Notes: generated from the sequence alone by a model not told the origin. DNA of 36,125 nucleotides from Gammaproteobacteria bacterium (GCA_018822845.1 JAHJJD010000107.1:1-36125), one strand, 5' to 3'. Numbered from the stretch's first letter, positions 24,893 to 34,442 are shown. Translations and numbers: made by a program.

Positions 24893-25076
24893 ACAATCCC
24901 CATTGGACATCTTCACGGATGAATTTTTCGGCAAGTTCTTCCGAATGGGATTCCAGATAACGGCGTAAAGCGTCAGCCAGCAAGTCATCAAGGTTGCTGA
25001 CCCAGCCCGCCTGCACCAGTTGCTGGGCTTTCATCAGCAGATTTTCAGGCAGGTTTGCTTGGATTGGCATATTCAT
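24879..25076 (-). CDS. Antitoxin partner of the second PIN toxin
   Basis: A 65-aa protein: PIQANLPENLLMKAQQLVQAGWVSNLDDLLADALRRYLES resembles a short ribbon-helix-helix antitoxin (CopG/UPF0175-like). ATG at 25076 follows AGGA. Its end (REDVQWGLYGKH) overlaps the toxin gene. Confidence 0.78.
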   Translation of the reverse strand: MNMPIQANLPENLLMKAQQLVQAGWVSNLDDLLADALRRYLESHSEELAEKFIREDVQWGLYGKH

Positions 25077-25131
25077 TTGATTATTCCTGTATGTGGCATG
25101 GAGCAATTCTAGCATGGAAAGCGTGGTGTCC

Positions 25132-25257
25132 TCATCCTCCCGCATACGGCTCTACCCCCCAGTGGGGTTTGTCGGGACGAGCAAAAACCGTGAAGCCATA
25201 CCAGTTCGGATGTTTCCGGTAGGGTAATATTCCGCAATTTGCTACAATGTACTCATC
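25132..25257 (-). pseudogene. C-terminal gene fragment ending in VEPYAGG
   Basis: A frame of about 41 codons with PYRKHPNWYGFTVFARPDKP and a VEPYAGG end. The last residues and stop are shared with the big STAND-WD40 gene (EGWVEPYAGG). No start codon and no 5' part: a remnant of a gene with a related 3' end. Confidence 0.65.
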
Positions 25258-25276
25258 ATATCAAAGGAACGCATCC

Positions 25277-25462
25277 ATGCTGACACAGGCTAAAAAACTC
25301 GCCCGTTTCCGGCAAATTCGCCGCCGTAACTACCGCGCCAGCTTGCGCTTGGAAGGGTTTGCGCCATCAAGCCAAACGCATTTGGACGAACAAGCACCCT
25401 TGCTTTCCCCGCAAGATATTGAAAGCCGCATTGCCCAAATCAAGGCAAGGTATGTCGGATAA
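25277..25462 (+). CDS. YhfG-like Fic antitoxin
   Basis: A 61-aa basic protein: LTQAKKLARFRQIRRRNYRASLRLEGF, then a C-terminal ALESRIAQ-like helix (DIESRIAQIKARYVG). SLRLEG fits the (S/T)xxxE(G/N) inhibitory motif by which class I antitoxins block Fic AMP-transferases. ATG at 25277 after AAAGGAA. It overlaps fic by 11 nt. Confidence 0.82.
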   Translation: MLTQAKKLARFRQIRRRNYRASLRLEGFAPSSQTHLDEQAPLLSPQDIESRIAQIKARYVG

Positions 25463-26042
25463 ATACGGTGTCAGCCAAGACCCGGATTGTTACCCGAACA
25501 GTTTGGTGCTGGTCAACAAGCTCAATATCCGTGATGCGCAGGAGTTGGAGGCTGTTGAAGCTGAGTTGACCCAGCTTCGCAGCGAATCCTTTGAGCCGGA
25601 TTTTGCCGCGTTTGATTTAGGTGCGTTGGCGGCGATTCATCGGCATCTATTTCAGGACATTTACCCGTGGGCGGGGCAACTCCGCACGGTGGACATCAGC
25701 AAAGGCACTACCCGTTTCTGTTCTACCCAATACATCCAGAAAGAGGCTGACCGCTTGCTTGCCCGTTTGCAATCTGAGCAATGGCTGGAGGGACTGGCGT
25801 TGCCTGAGTTTGTTACCAAGATTGCGGATTATTATTGCGAACTGAATGTGATTCATCCGTTCAGGGAAGGCAACGGGCGTACCCAACGTTTGTTTTTCGA
25901 GGCGATTGCCCTCAATGCGGGGTATGAGGTGGATTGGTCACAAGTGAACCGGGATGAATGGCTGGATGCCAACATCCGGGGGTATTTCGCTGATCTTGCG
26001 CCATTGCAGGCAATCTTTGCGCGGATTGTCAGCAGTTTGTAG
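25452..26042 (+). CDS. fic: Fic-domain AMP-transferase (toxin)
   Basis: A 196-aa protein with the full Fic motif HPFREGNGRTQR and upstream IYPWAGQLRTVDIS, the flap region. Fic proteins transfer AMP from ATP to target proteins. No inhibitory motif occurs in this protein, in keeping with a separate antitoxin. Start at 25452 lies within the end of the antitoxin gene, next to AAGG. It is convergent with the STAND-WD40 gene, 7 bp away. Confidence 0.92.
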   Translation: MSDKYGVSQDPDCYPNSLVLVNKLNIRDAQELEAVEAELTQLRSESFEPDFAAFDLGALAAIHRHLFQDIYPWAGQLRTVDISKGTTRFCSTQYIQKEADRLLARLQSEQWLEGLALPEFVTKIADYYCELNVIHPFREGNGRTQRLFFEAIALNAGYEVDWSQVNRDEWLDANIRGYFADLAPLQAIFARIVSSL

Positions 26043-26049
26043 AACCGCC

Positions 26050-29000
26050 TCACCCTCCCGCATATGGCTCTACCCAGCCTTCTTCGCCGGGGGCTGGCAA
26101 ATCCGGGCAGGTCTTTTCGTATGGCAAGGCATCACCGATGAAGCGTTGCCATTCGGCGAGGCTGAAATTGCGGTTGACGATGGAGCAGGCTTTTTTTGCC
26201 CAGCTTTCGGGGTCAGCGTCCCAAAGACGCAAGATGCCCTCATCCCCACCGATGGCCACATATCCGCCATCTGGGCTGAATGCTACTGCCTGAATTGGTT
26301 CTTTATAGCCCTGCCAAAGCGTTCCAATAACCTGTCTACTGGCTGTATTCCACAAACGCACGGAATTAAAGCTACGGCTAACAACAAACCGACCATCAGG
26401 GCTGAAAGCTATATCATCGATTTCAAACCCGTGCCCACGCCATGGTTGGCCAATAGTTTTACCGGTGGAAATATCCCATAATCGTAAAGTCTCATCAGTG
26501 CTGCCGCTGATAACATAGCGACCATCTGGACTAAAAGCTGCTGCCATCACAGGAGCTTCATGCCCACGCCATGGCTGACCAATAGTCTTACCAGTAGATG
26601 TATCCCATAACTGTAAGGTTTCATCATCACTACCGCTGATTACGTAACGATCATCTGGACTAAAAGCTACCCCTCGAACGGTCTTTTCATGTTCGCACCA
26701 CAATTTCCCAACAGGTTGGGTATTTATTGCTACATTCCAAAGACGCAAACAATTACCTGCGGCGCTAATTAAACTGTGCCCATCGTGACTGAAGGCGAGC
26801 GCATTAATTTGTTTATATTCGTGCCATGGCTCACCCTCACTTTGCCCGCTTGCTACATTCCATTGGCGTAAGGTTTTGTCCCAACTACCACTAACTACGT
26901 ACTTACTATCCGGGCTGAATGCTATTGTCGATATAGTGAACCTATGCCCCTGCCATGGTTGGTCAGCAGGTTTTTTATTCGCAATGTTCCATAATAATAA
27001 TTCACTGAATCCACTTGTAACTATGTATTTCCCATCAGGGCTAAATGCCAAAGCAGATATGCCAGACTCCAGCTTTGGCGACCATGATTCAGTAATTGAT
27101 TGTCCACTCGCAATATTCCACAGCCGTAATGTCTTATCTACGCCAGTACTGGCTATATATTTACCATCTGGACTAAACTTAACATCTCTAATATTACCCT
27201 CATGTCCTTGCCATGGAGTACTGATAGTTTGACCTGTGGCAATATCCCATAAAAGAAATGTTGTGTTATTATCTGCGCTACTGACCACATATTTCCCATC
27301 AGGGCTAAAGCTGATCGAAGTCACTCCTCCTTCAGCTATATGACCTTTCCACGGTTCTCCAACAATCTTCCTCGTGGCAACGTCCCACAGTCGCAACGTA
27401 TTTTCCATAATGTTATCGCCACTAACTATATATTTACCGTCTGGGCTGAATGCGATTGCAAATGCGAAGAATTCATTTCCTGTCCATGGGCTACCGATGG
27501 TCTTCCCAGTTCTAACATCCCAAAGACGCAGAGCCTTGTCCCAACTGCTACTAATCACGTACTTACCATCAGGGCTAAATGCTAACGCAGTAACCCTCCC
27601 TCCTTCCTCCTTATCGTTACTAACCACTTGCCATGGTTCACCAATAGTTTTGCCTGACTCAACATCCCAAAGGCGTAAAGTTTTATCCCATCCCCCGCTA
27701 ATCACATATTTCCCATCGGGACTAAAGGCTAATCCATTAATGTTACCCTCATGTCCTCGCCATGCTTCACCGACTAAACTTGGAACACCTGTCGTAACAT
27801 CCCATAGATATAAGGCTCCCTCACTATCACAAGTAATTACATGCCTACCAGTTGGACTGAATGTCACATTGTTAAAAATATGCTTATAGCTATTATTCGA
27901 TCTACCAATAAGCTGACCATTATCAGTACTCCATAACCGCAATGAGTCATCAGCGCTTATAATAAACTTTCCATCAGGACTGAAATCCAACTCTGCTACT
28001 GATCCAAGATAAATCACTCGCTGTAAATGTGTTTCTTGCAAAGTATCCCATAGTAAACCCTGTGTGAACGATTGCTGGGTATTTAAGCGAAATGATTGAA
28101 TGACCAATAATAAGCCCTGCGTGACATACCCATTAGCCAGTGATGGTGAACTTGTTGCCAATTTGGCTTGATTAGATAATTTAGCGACTAATGCGGTATA
28201 AGCTTGTTGTTTAGCTTCCTGCCACTGCCAAATAGTTGCTGCAATGCCAACCAATAGCACCATAACGAAAGCAAATGATGAGCCTATCCACAATTGCTTA
28301 CGCCGTTTTTCCTCAGTTTGACTAGCAGCTATAAAAGCTCTTTCGTTTTGCCCAATAAGTAAAGAACTTGGATTTCTGCCAATGATTTGCTGGGCTTCCG
28401 CCAGCCGTTTTTCCCTTAACAAGCTACCACTTACGTTGTTTTTCCAAGCGGTGATGCTGTCTTCCAAACGCAACCGCCAACTTTTGATTTCGCGGTTGCT
28501 TTCCAGCCAGCCACGTAGCCGCTGCCAGTCGCGGATCAGAGCTTCATGCGCTACGGTGATGGTGGCTTGCCCGTAGTCGTCGTGGTCTTGGGTCAGTAGG
28601 CGTTCGTGCGTGACCAGTTGCGCCAGCAGCGCATCAAGGGCTGCGGTGTATTGCGGTTGGCGGTTGTGGAGTTCTTGCAGGGTGACGGTGTGGCGCGTGT
28701 CGTCCTGCCCGTCGCCGACTTGGGTGAGTTCCACCATCAGCCATTCCATCAGGCGTTGCTGTTGGGGTTCGAGTTGCTGGTAAAAGGCATCGGCTTTTTC
28801 GTTCAGCACGCCGCGCAAACCGCCGCCGTGTTGCCCGCCCAATTGCCGGTACATCGCCAGTGTCAGTTCGCGGCTGCGTTCCTGCCGTGCGGATTGCCAA
28901 AGTTTTTCCAGCACGTATTGCAGCAGCGGCAAGCTGCCCTTGGCGTGTAGGGTCTGGTCAACCAGTTCGTCTTCCAGTGCCTGTTCGCAGCGCATCCCCA

Positions 29001-30336
29001 CCAGTGCCAGCGGACGGGTGATGGCTTCGCGCAATTCGCCCGCCGTCGGCGCAACCAGCAGCAGCGTGTGGTGTTGCAGGCGTTGCCCCAGCCCGGAGTA
29101 TGCCTGTTCGGTGCAATGCCCCAGAAAATCCGCCCGCAAGGTCAGCACCAGATGCAGCGGATTGTCGCTGTCCAAGGCTTCCAGCAGGCAGGCGAAAAAC
29201 GCCGCCCGCGCCACATCATCGTGGCATTCGGTGAACACTTCCTCAAACTGGTCAATCACCAGCAGCAGCCGTTTACCCGCAGTGACCAGCCGCAATACCT
29301 CACGCTGCAAATCCGCACCACTCGCCAGCGTACCGACCTGCGCATCAGGAAAACCGCGCACCAGCGTATCCCGCAAGTTCTGCAACGGCTGGGCAGTCGG
29401 GCGCATCACCAACACCTGCCAATCGCTTTCCGGCAATTTCGGCAACAACCCCGCCAGCACCAGCGACGACTTGCCACTGCCCGAAGCCCCCAGCAGCGCT
29501 ACAAAGCGGCTGGCACTGAGCTTGTCGAGCAATTGCTGGATCATGCCGTCACGCCCGAAGAAGAATGGGCTGTCGTCCTTGGTGAAGGTCAACAAACCTT
29601 TGTACGGCGGGTAATCCGGCGGATACGCTGACGTGACCGTTGTCTCGCCGTGAAACTGGGTCAGGGTAAACGCCGTGTTGCCCCGTGCCAGACAGACGAC
29701 CTGTTGTGGCAAGTTTTTACCTTTGGCGGCAATCGTCTGGATGAAATCCATCACCCTGATTTCTGGAGGGTTGCCATTCAGTGGTGTCAACGCCTCACAC
29801 AGCAGGTTGGTCAGCAGACTGTTGCCATCAGCGGCAAGGGCTTCCCCATCCGCATGGGATGCCGCCACCACGCAAAACCCTTTGTCGGTCAAATCGGAAA
29901 ATTCCAGCATTTCCCCGCTGTGGCAGCAGTCCAGCCAAATGCAAATATTCTTGACCGCGCTGTGCTTCGCCAGTTTGGCGATATGGGAAATGGCAACCGC
30001 CAACGGCTTGTCACTGGCGGACAAATACGCCACTTGCCCGTCGGGATTAATCCCATGCCCGGAAAAGTAGAACACCGCCAGTTCCACCTCATCCGCCAAC
30101 TGCGGGTTCAATACCTCATGCAGCTTGGCACGTAATTCTTGCGCCGTTACCCAACCTGAACGGTCTACCTCACCCTGTGCCAGTGGTAACGGATAAAGTT
30201 CATCAAAACCACCGTATTCCGCCAACACCTCATAAACCCGCTGTGCATCATTGACAGGCGCGGCAAGGCTATCCAATCCGGTACGGGTTTTGTCATACTG
30301 GCTGACACCAACAATCAGGGCGATACGGCGCGACAT
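26050..30336 (-). CDS. Caspase-nSTAND-WD40 conflict protein
   Basis: A 1428-aa protein. Residues 1-220: caspase-like C14 peptidase, with RRIALIVGVSQYD, catalytic H94 (FSGHG) and C138 (DCCHSG). Residues about 245-610: nSTAND1-type NTPase, beginning PPYKGLLTFTKDDSPFFFGRD, Walker A GASGSGKSS (283-291), Walker B LLLVIDQFEE (357-366), and VAHEALIRDW near 600. One membrane segment at about 682-704. Then 14 WD40 repeats (about 790-1390), enough for two seven-bladed propellers. This is the receptor-switch-effector layout of bacterial NLR-like conflict proteins: WD40 senses, STAND oligomerises, the protease acts. Start at 30336 is chosen since the frame's earlier start overlaps the divergent gene. The WD40 half is markedly more AT-rich. 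Confidence 0.93.
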   Translation of the reverse strand: MSRRIALIVGVSQYDKTRTGLDSLAAPVNDAQRVYEVLAEYGGFDELYPLPLAQGEVDRSGWVTAQELRAKLHEVLNPQLADEVELAVFYFSGHGINPDGQVAYLSASDKPLAVAISHIAKLAKHSAVKNICIWLDCCHSGEMLEFSDLTDKGFCVVAASHADGEALAADGNSLLTNLLCEALTPLNGNPPEIRVMDFIQTIAAKGKNLPQQVVCLARGNTAFTLTQFHGETTVTSAYPPDYPPYKGLLTFTKDDSPFFFGRDGMIQQLLDKLSASRFVALLGASGSGKSSLVLAGLLPKLPESDWQVLVMRPTAQPLQNLRDTLVRGFPDAQVGTLASGADLQREVLRLVTAGKRLLLVIDQFEEVFTECHDDVARAAFFACLLEALDSDNPLHLVLTLRADFLGHCTEQAYSGLGQRLQHHTLLLVAPTAGELREAITRPLALVGMRCEQALEDELVDQTLHAKGSLPLLQYVLEKLWQSARQERSRELTLAMYRQLGGQHGGGLRGVLNEKADAFYQQLEPQQQRLMEWLMVELTQVGDGQDDTRHTVTLQELHNRQPQYTAALDALLAQLVTHERLLTQDHDDYGQATITVAHEALIRDWQRLRGWLESNREIKSWRLRLEDSITAWKNNVSGSLLREKRLAEAQQIIGRNPSSLLIGQNERAFIAASQTEEKRRKQLWIGSSFAFVMVLLVGIAATIWQWQEAKQQAYTALVAKLSNQAKLATSSPSLANGYVTQGLLLVIQSFRLNTQQSFTQGLLWDTLQETHLQRVIYLGSVAELDFSPDGKFIISADDSLRLWSTDNGQLIGRSNNSYKHIFNNVTFSPTGRHVITCDSEGALYLWDVTTGVPSLVGEAWRGHEGNINGLAFSPDGKYVISGGWDKTLRLWDVESGKTIGEPWQVVSNDKEEGGRVTALAFSPDGKYVISSSWDKALRLWDVRTGKTIGSPWTGNEFFAFAIAFSPDGKYIVSGDNIMENTLRLWDVATRKIVGEPWKGHIAEGGVTSISFSPDGKYVVSSADNNTTFLLWDIATGQTISTPWQGHEGNIRDVKFSPDGKYIASTGVDKTLRLWNIASGQSITESWSPKLESGISALAFSPDGKYIVTSGFSELLLWNIANKKPADQPWQGHRFTISTIAFSPDSKYVVSGSWDKTLRQWNVASGQSEGEPWHEYKQINALAFSHDGHSLISAAGNCLRLWNVAINTQPVGKLWCEHEKTVRGVAFSPDDRYVISGSDDETLQLWDTSTGKTIGQPWRGHEAPVMAAAFSPDGRYVISGSTDETLRLWDISTGKTIGQPWRGHGFEIDDIAFSPDGRFVVSRSFNSVRLWNTASRQVIGTLWQGYKEPIQAVAFSPDGGYVAIGGDEGILRLWDADPESWAKKACSIVNRNFSLAEWQRFIGDALPYEKTCPDLPAPGEEGWVEPYAGG

Positions 30337-30407
30337 AAGCGGGTTCTCTGTAGCAGCAAACGCCCCTATGATAGTATGAAAACTCCACACGACAAAAGGT
30401 AAAACGC

Positions 30408-30800
30408 ATGGCAACGCTGAAAGCAATGGAACTGGAAAACGGGCAATGGGTATACGTGCAGGTCAATGAAAACATCACCTTTGCCGATACTCCGTCAGAC
30501 ACACAGCCCGTCACACGCGGCGGCGGTTTTGAACGCAAAGGCGACACCACCAGAGGTTTGGCAACCCAAGCCCACAAAGCCGTGGACAAACTCGGCGACG
30601 TGATCCGCGCCATGTCCGACACTGCCGCCAAAGCCCTGCAAGATTCCGCCTTCGGCAATGTAGACAAGGTAACGCTGGAGTTTGGCATCACACTCGGCGG
30701 GGAGGCTGGCATTCCCTTCATCACCAGCGGCAAAGCCGAAGGTTCAGTCAATGTGAAAGTGGAATTTGCCCCCAAGGAAAAGAAAGAAACGTCCGACTAA
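30408..30800 (+). CDS. Trypco1-type (CU044_2847 family) protein
   Basis: A 130-aa protein. Its C-terminal half, VDKVTLEFGITLGGEAGIPFITSGKAEGSVNVKVEF in pieces, is the trypsin-co-occurring domain 1 signature, in which KVTLEFG, GGEAGIP and a final beta strand are constant. The N-terminal half starts as a beta strand (MELENGQWVYVQV). Such proteins occur beside trypsin, caspase and STAND conflict genes. Here it is divergent from the caspase-STAND-WD40 gene, 71 bp away; TATGAT near 30366 could be its -10 box. AAAGG precedes the ATG. A polar C-terminal tail ends in KEKKETSD. Confidence 0.8.
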   Translation: MATLKAMELENGQWVYVQVNENITFADTPSDTQPVTRGGGFERKGDTTRGLATQAHKAVDKLGDVIRAMSDTAAKALQDSAFGNVDKVTLEFGITLGGEAGIPFITSGKAEGSVNVKVEFAPKEKKETSD

Positions 30801-30808
30801 TCCCGGAT

Positions 30809-30877
30809 GTAGGGGCGAATGGCATTCGCCCTCTTTTCCGCCCACCGATGAAGAGGGCGAATGCCATTCGCCCCTAC
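30809..30877. repeat. Inverted REP-like pair, GGGCGAATGGCATTCGCCC core
   Basis: Units 30809-30834 (GTAGGGG first) and 30851-30877 (CCCCTAC last). The outer frame GTAGGGGCG…CGCCCTCTT is that of the other REP families; the tip is a third sequence. It separates the Trypco1 and convergent draT genes. Confidence 0.85.
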
Positions 30878-30889
30878 GAAAGAATCAGC

Positions 30890-31714
30890 TCAGGAGGTAA
30901 TGTTCACCTCATACACCCCACCAACCACCAAAAACTCCCCCTCCCCCCGCAACAACTTCGGCAGCAAATCGTAATACCCCATCACCTTCACCACCGGCAC
31001 CCGTGCCTCAATCACATAATCCCCAAACTCATCCGCCCGCTCACGGTTGTTGGTAAAGGAACTGACATTGTTCATCAGCACCACCGCCCGCTTGCCATCG
31101 CGCTGCAACACCCGGTACTCATCCAGCGCATTCACCCCCCGGTACAGCGTGATGTGGCTTTGTAGTGAATGTGACAAACCCAGTTCGTACTGACAATACG
31201 TATAAACAAGGTCGAGCTGGCTTTCCAGCGCATTGGTGCCATACAGCCCCTTACAACGGTCGAACTGGAAATTCCCCTGATGGTATTGCACCGTCAGGCC
31301 AAAGCGCGATTCCACCCAGCCCTTCAGCACCGCGCCCTCGCGCCCGTTGGAATCAAACGCCCAGCCGCGCAGCACCCGCAAGTAATTGGCGTTGGCGCGT
31401 TTATTCCCGCTAGCGGGCATCAGACCGGCCTCTTCCAGCGCTTCCAGACAGAAATGTACCGTCATGTAATCCATGAAACGTTGCCCACGCGACAACGCAT
31501 CCGGCAAGCCTTGCAGGTGGGTAAACAGGGATTTGTGCAGGGTTTCCACCCCATCCAGCACTAATGGCACGGGATGTTGCTGGAAACTCAGGCTGCCAAG
31601 CAGGCGGGCGGGCAGGTTACAACGGTTGAAGGGCAGGAAAGCACTGTCCTTACCCATACAAATTGTATCGGTATTGTCGGGAACGCGACCTGTACCAACA
31701 CCCGGATTTTTCAT
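30890..31714 (-). CDS. draT: DraT, dinitrogenase reductase ADP-ribosyltransferase
   Basis: Transfers ADP-ribose from NAD to the conserved Arg of NifH (Arg101 here) under ammonium or energy stress, switching nitrogenase off. Family stretches are NRCNLPARLLGSLSFQQHPVP, LRVLRGWAFDSNGREGAVL, VESRFGL, YRGVNALDEY and GEGEFLVVGG. Start at 31714 gives 274 aa, close to the known DraT length; an ATG at 31657 would give 255 aa, and neither has a good ribosome site. The open frame further upstream to 31813 runs through the nifH promoter and is not believed. It is divergent from nifH, with a NifA site inside its 5' end. Confidence 0.93.
   Translation of the reverse strand: MKNPGVGTGRVPDNTDTICMGKDSAFLPFNRCNLPARLLGSLSFQQHPVPLVLDGVETLHKSLFTHLQGLPDALSRGQRFMDYMTVHFCLEALEEAGLMPASGNKRANANYLRVLRGWAFDSNGREGAVLKGWVESRFGLTVQYHQGNFQFDRCKGLYGTNALESQLDLVYTYCQYELGLSHSLQSHITLYRGVNALDEYRVLQRDGKRAVVLMNNVSSFTNNRERADEFGDYVIEARVPVVKVMGYYDLLPKLLRGEGEFLVVGGVYEVNITS
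31645..31660. promoter_or_regulatory. NifA upstream activator site (nifH)
   Basis: Exact TGT-N10-ACA (TGT 31645-31647, ACA 31658-31660), centre about 118 bp from the nifH -24 GG. It lies within the first codons of draT. Confidence 0.6.
31675..31690. promoter_or_regulatory. Possible second NifA site (one mismatch)
   Basis: TGT-N10-ACC, one base off consensus, centre about 88 bp from the -24 GG and 30 bp from the exact site. Paired sites also occur before nifB and iscA. Confidence 0.4.
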
Positions 31715-31747
31715 GGAAGAAACAGTTTTTCGCTTTATAAACAATGA

Positions 31748-32719
<972 letters not shown>

Positions 32720-32734
32720 GCAAAGACCGGGTAT

Positions 32735-32769
32735 GTAGGGTGGGTGGAGCGCAAGCGATACCCACCATC
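32735..32769. repeat. GTAGGGTGGGT…ACCCACC hairpin between nifH and nifD
   Basis: Second copy of the repeat seen at 23320-23352 with a slightly different loop (GCGCAAGCGAT). It lies 15 bp after the nifH stop and would protect the nifH 3' end of the transcript. Confidence 0.85.
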
Positions 32770-32795
32770 TTCCCCCAACACTTCCCCTCACCCGT

Positions 32796-32809
32796 CCACA
32801 GATTAGTGG
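32796..32809 (+). promoter_or_regulatory. Small hairpin upstream of nifD, CCAC-AGATTA-GTGG
   Basis: Stem CCAC (32796-32799) with GTGG (32806-32809) around loop AGATTA, 21 nt before the nifD start codon. A matching hairpin with changed stem precedes nifK. Confidence 0.5.
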
Positions 32810-32830
32810 CGGTGAATCAGGAGATACGAC

Positions 32831-34309
32831 ATGACGAACCTGACCAAAGAAGAAACTCAAGCCCTCATCTCCGAGGTGCTGGAAGTTTATCCCGAAAAAG
32901 CCAAGAAAGACCGCGCCAAACACCTGGCTGTCAATGACCAGAGCATCGAACAGTCCAAAAAGTGCATCACTTCCAACCGTAAATCCTTGCCTGGCGTCAT
33001 GACCGTGCGTGGTTGCGCTTATGCAGGTTCCAAAGGCGTGGTCTGGGGTCCGATCAAGGACATGATCCACATTTCCCACGGCCCGGTCGGTTGCGGACAA
33101 TATTCCCGCGCTGGTCGCCGTAACTATTATGTTGGCACTACAGGCATCAACACCTTCGGCACGATGAACTTCACGTCCGACTTCCAGGAAAAAGACATCG
33201 TATTCGGTGGTGACAAGAAACTGGCCAAGCTGATTACTGAAATCGAAGGTCTGTTCCCGCTGGCCAAAGGCATTTCCGTGCAATCCGAATGCCCGATCGG
33301 CCTGATCGGTGACGACATCGAAGCGGTTTCCAAGAAAGCATCCAAGGAAATCAACAAGCCGGTTGTGCCGGTACGTTGCGAAGGTTTCCGGGGTGTTTCC
33401 CAGTCCCTCGGCCACCACATTGCCAATGACGCGATCCGTGACTGGGTTCTGGACAAGCGCGATGGCGACAACAGCTTTGTTACCACCCCGTATGACGTTT
33501 CCATCATCGGCGACTACAACATCGGTGGTGACGCCTGGTCTTCCCGCACTTTGCTGGAAGAAATGGGTCTGCGCGTGGTTTCCCAATGGTCTGGTGACGG
33601 CACCCTGGCTGAAATGGAACTGACCCCGAAAGTGAAGCTGAACCTGCTGCACTGCTACCGTTCCATGAACTACATCTCCCGCCACATGGAAGAGAAATAC
33701 GGTATTCCTTGGGTTGAATACAACTTCTTTGGCCCGACCAAGATCGCCGAAAGCTTACGCAAAATCGCTGGCTACTTCGACGACAGCATCAAGGAAGGGG
33801 CAGAGCGCGTGATTGAGCGTTACAAAGCCCAATACGATGCAGTCATTGCCAAATACCGTCCACGTCTGGAAGGCAAGCGCGTCATGCTGTACGTCGGTGG
33901 CTTGCGCCCACGTCACGTCATCGGCGCATACGAAGACCTCGGCATGGAAGTGGTTGGTACTGGTTACGAGTTCGCCCACAACGACGATTACGACCGTACT
34001 ATCAAAGACATGGGCAACGCCACCCTGATCTATGACGACGTGACTGGCTACGAATTTGAAGAATTCGTCAAGAAGATCAAGCCAGACCTGATCGGCTCCG
34101 GGATCAAGGAAAAGTACATCTTCCAGAAAATGGGTATCCCATTCCGCCAGATGCACTCCTGGGATTATTCCGGCCCATACCACGGCTATGACGGCTTTGC
34201 CATCTTCGCCCGTGATATGGACATGACGCTGAACAACCCTTGCTGGGGCAAGATGAAAGCGCCGTGGATCAAGGACGAAGCTGCACCAGCGGTAGCTGCT
34301 GCTGCTTAA
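32831..34309 (+). CDS. nifD: NifD, MoFe protein alpha subunit
   Basis: A 492-aa alpha subunit of dinitrogenase. P-cluster cysteines lie in [16 protein letters not shown] and [11 protein letters not shown]; FeMo-co ligands are the Cys of HCYRSMNYI and the His of [27 protein letters not shown] holds the conserved active-site His. It forms an alpha2beta2 tetramer with NifK, where N2 is reduced. AGGAGA precedes the ATG. The C-terminal tail is alanine-rich. Confidence 0.99.
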   Translation: MTNLTKEETQALISEVLEVYPEKAKKDRAKHLAVNDQSIEQSKKCITSNRKSLPGVMTVRGCAYAGSKGVVWGPIKDMIHISHGPVGCGQYSRAGRRNYYVGTTGINTFGTMNFTSDFQEKDIVFGGDKKLAKLITEIEGLFPLAKGISVQSECPIGLIGDDIEAVSKKASKEINKPVVPVRCEGFRGVSQSLGHHIANDAIRDWVLDKRDGDNSFVTTPYDVSIIGDYNIGGDAWSSRTLLEEMGLRVVSQWSGDGTLAEMELTPKVKLNLLHCYRSMNYISRHMEEKYGIPWVEYNFFGPTKIAESLRKIAGYFDDSIKEGAERVIERYKAQYDAVIAKYRPRLEGKRVMLYVGGLRPRHVIGAYEDLGMEVVGTGYEFAHNDDYDRTIKDMGNATLIYDDVTGYEFEEFVKKIKPDLIGSGIKEKYIFQKMGIPFRQMHSWDYSGPYHGYDGFAIFARDMDMTLNNPCWGKMKAPWIKDEAAPAVAAAA

Positions 34310-34312
34310 ACC

Positions 34313-34384
34313 AAAGAGGGCGTATGCAATACGCCCCTACGGTAGAACGTCCCCTGTAGGGGCGTATTGAATACGCCCCTCTTC
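34313..34384. repeat. Inverted REP-like pair, GGGCGTATTGCATACGCCC family, between nifD and nifK
   Basis: Same family as 12534-12600: a unit ending CCCCTAC (34340) and one beginning GTAGGGG (34357), the second with a GAATAC variant. It lies in the nifD-nifK gap. Confidence 0.85.
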
Positions 34385-34410
34385 CAGATTGTAAATTTAC
34401 TACCCGTTGT

Positions 34411-34424
34411 CCGCAGATTAGCGG
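34411..34424 (+). promoter_or_regulatory. Small hairpin upstream of nifK, CCGC-AGATTA-GCGG
   Basis: Stem CCGC (34411-34414) with GCGG (34421-34424), loop AGATTA, 18 nt before the nifK start. It covaries with the one before nifD. Confidence 0.5.
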
Positions 34425-34442
34425 CGCGGGAGGAGAAATGAC

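Noticed and set aside
30337-30426. Signal-peptide-like N-terminus of the caspase-STAND gene
   Set aside because: The hydrophobic stretch comes from antisense of the Trypco1 start and the short spacer; the caspase fold begins at MSRRIALIVG.
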